Below, one piece after another: positions 60,401 through 64,000 of a stretch of DNA of 64,000 bases. The notes under the pieces are model-generated. The model searched no databases, was not told the DNA's origin, and was given only the letters and a program-made list of their open reading frames with translations. How positions within the stretch are numbered: position 1 is the stretch's first letter; each line of letters starts with the position of its first letter. The translations under genes and the position numbers were made by a program. The stretch is from contig JAPJBO010000696.1 in NCBI GenBank assembly GCA_030068145.1, positions 1 through 64,000 of the forward strand. The letters are read 5' to 3'. This stretch comes from Diplonema papillatum. Its lineage: Eukaryota > Euglenozoa > Diplonemea > Diplonemida > Diplonemidae.

Positions 60401-63400
60401 GGCGAGAACGGTCCCGACCAGACGGCCACGGATGGCTGGATGACGCAGACTATGGTGCTTTCGATCGCGGAGCAGGGTGGCGCGCTCGGAGAGCTGCGCG
60501 ACGCTGTCGACGCGGCGATCGCCGGCTGGTCAGACGGGGAGTGCGACATGCTGCGCCTTTTCTTCTTCCGGCAGATCACCGGCAGCGGGCTCGACACGCA
60601 AAGTGCACGGACCGCCCTCATCACACCCGGCATCGCCTCCTTTGTCCCATCCTGCATCAAGCAAGGCGTCATTGCTGAGCACCTTCGGCAGTCTGACGGC
60701 AACGTAGCAGGGCTCGTCAAGCAAATGCAAGGGTTCGAAGAGGCGCAGATCCTCCTGCGTAGCGCAGTGGCAGACATGCAGAAGGCTCCGCAGTTCGTGA
60801 ACTACGGGGGGATGGCCGCAAGGATCGCAGCACTGATGGAATACCTCCTCGGGCTGCAAGACGGCGAGCCGAGACCAACGCCGCAAGACATCGTCTTCCT
60901 GTGCACAAGCTTTTCGCGTGCCGCGTCGACGCTGATCGTGGCTCTCGCCCGCCTGTCCCAACCCCTGGACTTTCCTCCTTCCGCCTTGGAGGTGTGGATA
61001 CACAGCGTGGCTGCGATGCTAGGCGCTGCAAGTTGCCGACAAAAACAGAAAAACCAGCCGCCTGCTTCGCTTCTGTCCGCAGTCGCGTCGATCGCCGCGG
61101 CAGGAGCTTCCGCAGCAGCGTCTCAGCCGCTGCCGACGGTGGCGACGTCGGTCGAATACGACAGAATTGTCGGGGACGCGACGGTCACGTACATCTACCA
61201 GTGCCCGAACGGTCACAAGTACGGGACAAACAACTGCGAGCACATTAACAGCCAGGGAACGTGTCCGCAGTGCGGCGCGTTGATCGGCGGCGCAGCGTAC
61301 GGGCAATTGCACCAAGGCAACACACGCCTGGGCCCGCAGGCAGCGTTCGTCGGCAGGCGCGACCTGTTCGCAAGAACGACGGGCTGGGACCCCTTGTACC
61401 GGGGGGCCACCGTCCGCGAGATGCCGGCGGCCGCGTTCCACGGGCTGCGAATCCTCGTCGTCAGCGCCGTGCTGGCCGCGAACGTCGGCGCGCCCGCCGC
61501 CGCCGGCCGCGACGCCGTGACGCTGGCGAGCGCGCGGCAGGACTTCCTCGAAGTGCTCCGGACGGCATCCGAGGGTGTCTTCAACAACAACAAAACGACC
61601 CAACCCGTGGCCGATTGGATGCACGCCCTCCTCCACAAGCTCGACGCGCGGGATCCAGCCTTAGTGGGCGACGTGGCTGAAGAAGGCTACCAAGCCTCGG
61701 TTGAAGCATTCGCTGTGAAAACCATCACCGAAAACCCCGTTGATCTGATCGCCGCACACACCGAAGAAGGTCCAATGGGCATCCTCGATGCGCTGCAGAG
61801 CTCGAAACGGTATCAAAAGCAGCTTGCCAGCGGAAAGCTTGCGTCGCTTCCGTTGACCGAACAGCAGCTTGGGCAGACTTTTCCCCACCTTTACAACTAC
61901 CGCGCCCCGCTCGTCCTCCGATGGTTCTCGAAAGCCCTGCAGGCCGAACCCCACCGGCCGCTGGCCATCCTCGAGAAGCACGCGAAGAGCCTGACGAACG
62001 CTTCGCCCGTCAGGCTGATCACCTTCCTTCGATACATCGAACAGTTGCAGCGCGCCGTGCGGCGGCAGCGGTTCACGTCGGCCTCGGCTGCCAGGGCAAC
62101 CCTGCAAACCGTCATCCGGCACAGCGACGCCGACGAGGAGCAGCTTGGCGGCCCGAAGTTCGACGAGTTCGCCGCAGCTGTCGGGTTCATGAGCATGCGC
62201 GTCGACAGCTGGAACTGCTTCAAGTCTTTCCGCACCACCTTCGCCGCCGTGCTGTCCGCCTTCAGGAAGCGCAGCCCGGGCGACATCCCGCTGTCGGTCC
62301 TGCTCCCGACGGAGAAGGACGAAGGCAAGTTCGTCCAAACGTTGTACGGCGGTTCATGCGACAACCCGCCCCATCTTGCGGCGCACGTGACCGCTCAGAT
62401 CGCAGTCGTGAAGTCAATAGAAAGCGGGAGATTGCACCAAGGCATCGGGGAGACGCGCAACATGTCCTGCCTACCGTTCGCACTGGTCCGCGACGACTTG
62501 ATTGCAGGCGACTTCAAAGCAGAGATATCCCGGCTGCTGTTCACAGCTCACATAACCCCTGCCGACGTCCCTCCTCCCTTGCTGGACAGTGCGGTGGACG
62601 ACGTCGAGGCGCATCTAATCGCGAAGCTCGATCTCATCCGGTACCCCAGGCTGCGAGAAAGCCTGCCGACGTTTCGGTTCTCGGACATGGCCGTGGAATC
62701 GTTCTTCTCCCGGTTCGGAGAAGAGCCGTTCGAAGTCCCAGCCGCCGCGCCGTACAATCTGTTCCTCGGGCTGTCCAGCGCGCCTCGTCTGGCCCAGTGC
62801 GTGTTCGCGTTTTTGACGCACGCCATCGGCAAGCTTTCAGTGGCCGCCGACTTCAGCCTCGACACTCCCCTCGGCTCGCTCCACGCCGGCGACGAGGAGC
62901 TCACCCACGACCAGCGGCAGGGCCGCCGGTTCATTGCGGAGAGCGCCGCGACCCTTGGCGGCTGCACAATCCGCCACCTCCCCGCCCTGTACGGCTGTAT
63001 ATGGGACGGCGCGGTAGTCCCGGCCGCTTCGGTGGATCCCGACACGGACACAAACGGGCGAATCGAGCAAGGCGTCGCAGCGCTTGCTGCCGACGCGGCG
63101 GCGCCGGTGGGGACCGTGATGGTCGCCTTCAGACTCCTCGGCATCTCGCACATGACCGACCAGGACAAAGCAGCGACCTTCTGGGACGATGCCATGGTGT
63201 ACATGCTGCCCTCGTTTTCGACGGTGTTCGACGAGAACGCCAGCGTGGTGGGGAACCCGATCGTCGATCTCCCCGCGAAGCACTACGCGGCCGTGCTTTC
63301 AGCCCTGGAACACCGTTTCAAGCATCTCGTCGTGCCCCAGCCCCCCGAAGGCGACGGCGGAGCGGACACCGTAGCCTCCGTCGCCGCTGTGTTCAAAGCC

Positions 63401-63580
63401 ACCCGCCGCCAAGGCCACGCGAGTGGCTCGCCCTCGGAGGCACCTCCGGCGCAGGCGGATACCGAACCCATCCCGCCTTCAAACCGACGGCCCCCTCACC
63501 GCAGGGCTCGTCAGCCCGAGGCAACGTCAAGCGCACCTGCTGACTTGGTACGGTGGCACCGGAAGCCGCGACTCCTGTAG
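48407..63580 (+). CDS. RNF213 (mysterin)-like giant AAA+ ATPase with RZ finger, 5,057 aa
   Basis: In animals RNF213 is a giant cytosolic ubiquitin ligase with dynein-like AAA modules that acts on lipid droplets and intracellular microbes. Here residues 1-2100 are mostly helical with an acidic patch at ~1245. The first AAA module has its Walker A at 2164-2171 (GDQGCGKT), Walker B LLQLDEFNT near 2219 and a VIAIMNPTK sensor strand. The second has GRAGSSKT at 2591-2598, SVVVLEEAG near 2664 and VSIIGISNWQLGQAKMGRG, the RNF213 hallmark (human has G-I-S-N-W-A-L-D-P-A-K-M-N-R-G). The RZ finger follows at 4266-4289: YQCPNGHKYG then GTCPQCGALIGG, with C4266, H4270, C4286 and C4289 as likely zinc ligands. 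Overall length is close to human RNF213 (~5,200). I find no RING finger in the position expected before the RZ finger. The 15.2-kb frame has no break. Confidence 0.9.
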   Translation: MPPKSKKEQNGGSTSSEPAPRHTDPTACPLPPGQSGDVFSVKTTGDSDARHTSIRDRRVRVIFITALPAQDLESMEFSTRKCPFDYRKEKLTETHPLQHVGDPMLRACHGGVWESYVTFDSSVIGHVSFQVHTAKTSWNDRPCCLGTNDMPSVVVFYVEDTFDSYFFIRNSLHKNKIAAETVLPIALRALLSLQPDDAEISSIVPLLTNTFFNVMAIPKGTALSTQAVQDAIRMTRPEISKADLVLDSMSVARVSMRAVKFNLVEDHSILNCVRGNLLQLLRRFAERKTARKLSDVIGTTLFRYFAAHNFPDDSDAALARYLLAPEGKENVPDKASPEQIILTEECFPDKARALLLRSVKSIPQCLTLSEPLRQTALLHFLGLKSFVPEKGDFETLLPLCRQSPVLFIRVMKAFSPMKERGVFSGTPSTHLIAVMDKFYACCQALNESDKLELKQTVEISNWLYETSKQLVRLAERQLVAAKRAEEVPACCYKLASSILRHELDGQLPTYGTKHRIRLGAKTLLEVLPASWEQDKRGFDSRVFAVVNTAHELPDGLFEAEKKLVIGCIQSSASSDRRAFRQSDTLLRCCAEGNAFAAELFYAAWQVDFRTSTAAVQRTAQGIVATLRLNFPVTPSIPNALSAAAVLLDENACSLFRELGEGLRQCAPEGGAAPAKSIAMLRTLHRGCTDCFDELFERIKSHGISYRQLECMKAHGVVAGITRLTADCNGAAFQAEKYQRELETIHERYFHEVHRKKQFLEQMARDPTHGARARHFLGVLGKEEDDARDQPLSQLDDYLQSSFLPVADALELPVELERLERMLRSDVFRGIVGGVLEATGNLNTVPPADYSTCSVDDCIEAWRTSVSKLYLPHYAELWKRVKTGVATHSDVFDHLLPQAFTESLRQFRSSLVADPPSTLTKTKKDTLDTQKKMLAVVADFVTREVKTANAVLPDDPVPSSVVADVRDFIAACLLRRDALSFSGCCKQLCGECPSLVDNFNDAVAHLSAAEFTLGHPYQDATAAASLDQKVCAEPIKAYRCLMAQLTDFNDIGLGYIYHLDGLLREGLCPLLSNMVPPEDIECGALRSIDVFIEQKSPEVDKEDVDLLMCFQNIAKKFLGCPADLSELRRNRMRDPVSFLSFLSSTCGCLQAAAQLGGQLFQVTHLRSATDSDVAIVCARRIIAHGRFTISVSVDTNAVKLSACDTCEGSGKVGRTFAAEELADIPPNILLTSQHKTSRKAPLGTEDMAEDEDDLEEDLDEDPDQTLAIKSIGDLQTPAARKALANRFVSVYTELKELVTVIEELRECGHPDFNCLPMDIGGRADQITLQTMVTDFCASIAEWNRFTDQATAQLPALSLVPRRQIPSAIALVELCTDPDEAARQPALEKLAAVVSAVCSSASTPKDIAASVNGCDDEIALIAGKMPRSTYARHAGVFGLLVQKFMRKELLDPEFPAISKQANGLRNRLLRERQSTHSTASIWRLEDANDDAQLLSACCSIYVLLMRRMPQYFENLVVSEHSRPSETELRDFLQKCSRWEDARRLFNAPPLFCIVGAHLLPRHMQEVILAHCNAATTAQSPAASGPHNPHLLILTSKDCALAQNLRKLEVVFPASTATVAELTNVTKPDKTARMLSYAVGVSSGCEPQVGKTNYILHAAQKAGKPYCVISISRSSTLEEMARRIEDMTEQRAVDGEGLHVHLDISSTTRSSFLAEFVFWWVVHGRFADRNGKLHIRDPRDFLFIEFPALDRFQAADLDVPTLSGLSYADPAAQFCLSTYDFRFPAASRASTPAANTIIFNVEKEVNETVEFGVKCLAAFDTARQQATNSMPCGAATEQTAVPGSAAVLEILQRLVPADPTTRDHRRSSQLRFLRMAAFQLAYAFTTDSIYYADMSAVPEIHLGTCMMSFHVAELIVQCCVNLACDAVPQKAHAGETEAKRMERMKGFGTWSKQPFAVFNRGGDFKLFSLQEGARVLKQMTDHNPNRHFKQFIAENGQLDQMDRTDLQTHATNASASVNAHSVDVVLGIISTRPNLGQVRQLRNRLITDESLSEVDTLEEVVRMEHAQEVDRIRTTRQGEEDAATTSQVEDFLRWFAPLLVPANPVWATDPLSKSVETLVMGIDEWYRNIFGTFDDPQAPTVITADLLVRLAAMKIRLVSHIPVVWIGDQGCGKTHACQAFARGSGYEWALVNCNGAVTAQVLLQKMLPLIDRALRHPDRIYLLQLDEFNTLHDVWNAHQIMCDRMILGRRIPDNIPVIAIMNPTKERTEEQKEAFKAVDMLGGFDYTQYEQIDRNAAAGPPGTAAGAAKIYDVEESPEALISLAFDFGSAALTLTPVDSYMATSTALRTCFVSIPRLPHDGVSDEIRFAESSVHWMVFRNLRAFKEREICGKKFGLTHEFNRAGDGNGDGLHWKAFRTVVVTMMRASQEFLRREFAQETSVVSLRDMNKVVRIIPFIMECFVARQEFLQETLNRVEFPFFQYLSESVQCGFVLTYHLRLDPAKRTAYLDTLLLAWKAARAEFGETLHAQFMKLPADGELIYTEAFDRMGQFVVSCLTQEGRLAHQSLAPNQALKENTFAALVSIMLTMTLFIVGRAGSSKTRALQSLIAASERACADRKVSFFSLIRFQIRTHILQCSRHTKAADVSRVVVNAAAVQRGSTDIRSVVVLEEAGATSGSVHNPFMTLHGIIDYGVSLGPNDWERVSIIGISNWQLGQAKMGRGNIVHRGNPPVDDLVETGKFFLNAPADGWLRRFCSQFHALVLRGNGCCTRFFGMRDAYTFFTTLVSLAKLDLRDEVGVERTSYVRQQRDACGDVLRSPHLVRWALVLAFGGMPAHQAELEGKLLDSLLGSFTPFERGQDAKWRWREGDVERKLCDHCAYMAFLKLWIATGRGRTADDDAAERELTVAEQQRRKAGVFQQHAVPLHQKHPCDNFPQEDTLPTHAVARQSTAILAYGLTHYDTRHSLIFTRSANAIRLLSKLGLVLPTDTVIAGTPRFQTDLAEQLRRIKDCMARGGHLVVVGLHLTEVLLEPLNMNYVASGSGDYVVYKTRLPLADGHSKLVRVNPTFRCTVVCEEAQAEMLLPPFIQRFTKTNLSFQGSLSFEQQQVIAKVTHAAQILSTAASPGGAGLAAGEPAPAAGGSIFELCVPGVSSETVPSLVFLPSTDPHNSTWKRISLCFMPKVLLRLELGLFQDITDPASIETIKLWSARCRATGIAATLWPNRNGQLKLDLLDAWNSDVTGSDTVKHFFIMTEQTDVLTSNLVLDCEGVIVEGYRDEDEPVTRVHVVSAHQSSPVVDVYQDGDHSLHLALKRAAKLDLAQDEAAILVVLLDCSTPNSSVAAATANLYHTVDTAGLGPRTHVFVVATVPDLLAVPAAGAACPFSLIFDPDWVHVAVDTVTPPELPIGWPLADVLAADPRVLLAEVARHILEGDGAVEIAQQLHRCMAAHPSVFPACGIAEVRVLLHRFQSCRVGKTVLDGLAGGLAEQVPAFDGSAPDEWKRAALTRSFRSCATLRGVLVSFLTAVCERAALPVLIGYFAYGTVRCIVDDVNGAAELVHSALASSRSTEQPNAFLPEGTPEASDACLLVHLPVPPLSFSPGSGAGAAEGDAPAARLLEVVAGYAQRFPLSHRVFAFVAQLPHGDPQAAVAAMRRDLPEVMAAAEALQADLVADFAVMRFQASPACLDAVEAVLRSLAATAFGEHHLPQTPVVAYGLLANRDAKLVAAAARLASEGKVAAAVRKWVTTAEERFLSGSKLLELVQDGVGGVIDGGLLHTVETVCCGLGEHPAADARAHSPHIRNLRPTTWHWLRMVNTAARSLDAEGKEELEKLGQCLVDKGPADALAYCLSAEALRRVLRGLVPTLLDMIPDEAADSLRDAVHFCLDTPVLTEHDHLATTFAIIQRVFQQWASRGFASPCPLGHRPCYAEEPQLPVVVSAVFRHLTKPENFFELQRLLQLFDAVAGERDPSLLHVASRRAIVMAALDVVAQSALAATTAAADGENGPDQTATDGWMTQTMVLSIAEQGGALGELRDAVDAAIAGWSDGECDMLRLFFFRQITGSGLDTQSARTALITPGIASFVPSCIKQGVIAEHLRQSDGNVAGLVKQMQGFEEAQILLRSAVADMQKAPQFVNYGGMAARIAALMEYLLGLQDGEPRPTPQDIVFLCTSFSRAASTLIVALARLSQPLDFPPSALEVWIHSVAAMLGAASCRQKQKNQPPASLLSAVASIAAAGASAAASQPLPTVATSVEYDRIVGDATVTYIYQCPNGHKYGTNNCEHINSQGTCPQCGALIGGAAYGQLHQGNTRLGPQAAFVGRRDLFARTTGWDPLYRGATVREMPAAAFHGLRILVVSAVLAANVGAPAAAGRDAVTLASARQDFLEVLRTASEGVFNNNKTTQPVADWMHALLHKLDARDPALVGDVAEEGYQASVEAFAVKTITENPVDLIAAHTEEGPMGILDALQSSKRYQKQLASGKLASLPLTEQQLGQTFPHLYNYRAPLVLRWFSKALQAEPHRPLAILEKHAKSLTNASPVRLITFLRYIEQLQRAVRRQRFTSASAARATLQTVIRHSDADEEQLGGPKFDEFAAAVGFMSMRVDSWNCFKSFRTTFAAVLSAFRKRSPGDIPLSVLLPTEKDEGKFVQTLYGGSCDNPPHLAAHVTAQIAVVKSIESGRLHQGIGETRNMSCLPFALVRDDLIAGDFKAEISRLLFTAHITPADVPPPLLDSAVDDVEAHLIAKLDLIRYPRLRESLPTFRFSDMAVESFFSRFGEEPFEVPAAAPYNLFLGLSSAPRLAQCVFAFLTHAIGKLSVAADFSLDTPLGSLHAGDEELTHDQRQGRRFIAESAATLGGCTIRHLPALYGCIWDGAVVPAASVDPDTDTNGRIEQGVAALAADAAAPVGTVMVAFRLLGISHMTDQDKAATFWDDAMVYMLPSFSTVFDENASVVGNPIVDLPAKHYAAVLSALEHRFKHLVVPQPPEGDGGADTVASVAAVFKATRRQGHASGSPSEAPPAQADTEPIPPSNRRPPHRRARQPEATSSAPADLVRWHRKPRLL

Positions 63581-63632
63581 CCGGCATGCTGGTGAAAAGC
63601 CACCCCCCTCGCAGCTGGCTCGCAACAACACC

Positions 63633-64000
63633 GTTTCAACAGAAAAAGGGGGACCGATCTCCGGGCGTCACTTCAGCGCCCAGGGGTCGTCGTGGTTCAG
63701 CGGGGGTTCTCTCGAATCTCGCACGGCAAAACGCGCAAGATCGACCTAGCGTAAAAGGCATGGCATTCCTGTTTCAACAGAAATAAGAAGGGGACCGATC
63801 TCCGGGCGTCACTTCAGCGCCCAGGGGTCGTCGTGGTTCAGCGGGGGTTCTCTCGAATCTCGCACGGCAAAACGCGCACGATCGACCTAGCGTAAAAGGC
63901 ATGGCATTCCTGTTTCAACAGAAAGAAGAAGGTGACCGATCTCAAAAAGGGTGTCACGTCAGCGCCCTAGGGTCGTCGTGGTTCAGCGGGGGTTCTCTCG
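63633..64000. repeat. ~140-bp tandem repeat, continues past window
   Basis: Units begin GTTTCAACAGAAA at 63633, 63771 and 63912 (spacing 138 and 141 bp), each with GGACCGATCTCCGGGCGTCA, then CGTGGTTCAGCGGGGGTTCT and a CGACCTAGCG segment. Units 1 and 2 are almost identical; unit 3 is more diverged. The array starts ~50 bp after the RNF213-like stop, so it lies in the 3' untranslated region or directly behind it. Confidence 0.9.

Overview
This is a nuclear-type eukaryotic window, probably from a flagellated protist. Five long, uninterrupted protein genes are recognisable by family, and every well-supported gene from 15.6 kb to the right edge is on the + strand. Three pieces of nuclear-type ribosomal RNA give the best hint of lineage. 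The SSU 3' piece (GAGGAAGCAAAAGTCG, GCTGTAGGTGAACCTGCAGC) and the SSU 5' piece (TTTCAAGGATTAAGCCATGC followed by CTCAG) read most like Euglenozoa as I remember those sequences. Intron-free genes on one strand fit that group. The placement is an inference and has not been tested by alignment.

Left part, 0-12.5 kb: stacked DNA transposons. A Merlin/IS1016-type element (516-4127) encodes a 640-residue transposase, has an 8-bp target duplication and carries a 212-bp MITE in its left end. It sits inside an older Merlin-like transposase gene on the other strand. Minisatellites, palindrome arrays and a tyrosine-recombinase remnant follow. Next come a G/C-run-ended element with a smaller element inside it, an element with 10-bp CCCCGAAACT repeats, and a TA-flanked element with 66-69 bp inverted ends and a large internal foldback.

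Middle part, 12.5-29 kb: host genes separated by 0.4-1.6 kb spacers. They are a coiled-coil/KH protein, a small unknown protein, a CEP131/AZI1 homologue (centriolar satellite and cilium assembly), a 1,174-residue DUF3626 protein with four FGD-type acidic repeats, and a WD40 protein with Sfi1-like W-rich repeats. CEP131 and the WD40/Sfi1-like protein both point to basal-body and flagellum work.

29-37 kb: small ORFs and a polyQ/polyE protein gene are mixed with rRNA pieces in the order SSU 3' end, LSU 3' end, SSU 5' end. This looks like a gutted rDNA repeat whose ITS-to-LSU part has been replaced by a protein ORF and whose spacer holds two more ORFs. Changes at near-invariant SSU positions favour pseudogenes, but dispersed functional fragments are not excluded.

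37-48 kb: mostly non-coding, with several small foldback or MITE-type repeats, some with sister copies in the left cluster, and an MFS transporter of the FLVCR/SLC49 type. 48.4-63.6 kb is one 5,057-codon ORF for an RNF213 (mysterin)-like giant AAA+ ATPase. It has two recognisable AAA modules and an RZ-type zinc finger but no RING finger that I can find. A ~140-bp tandem repeat follows it and runs off the window.
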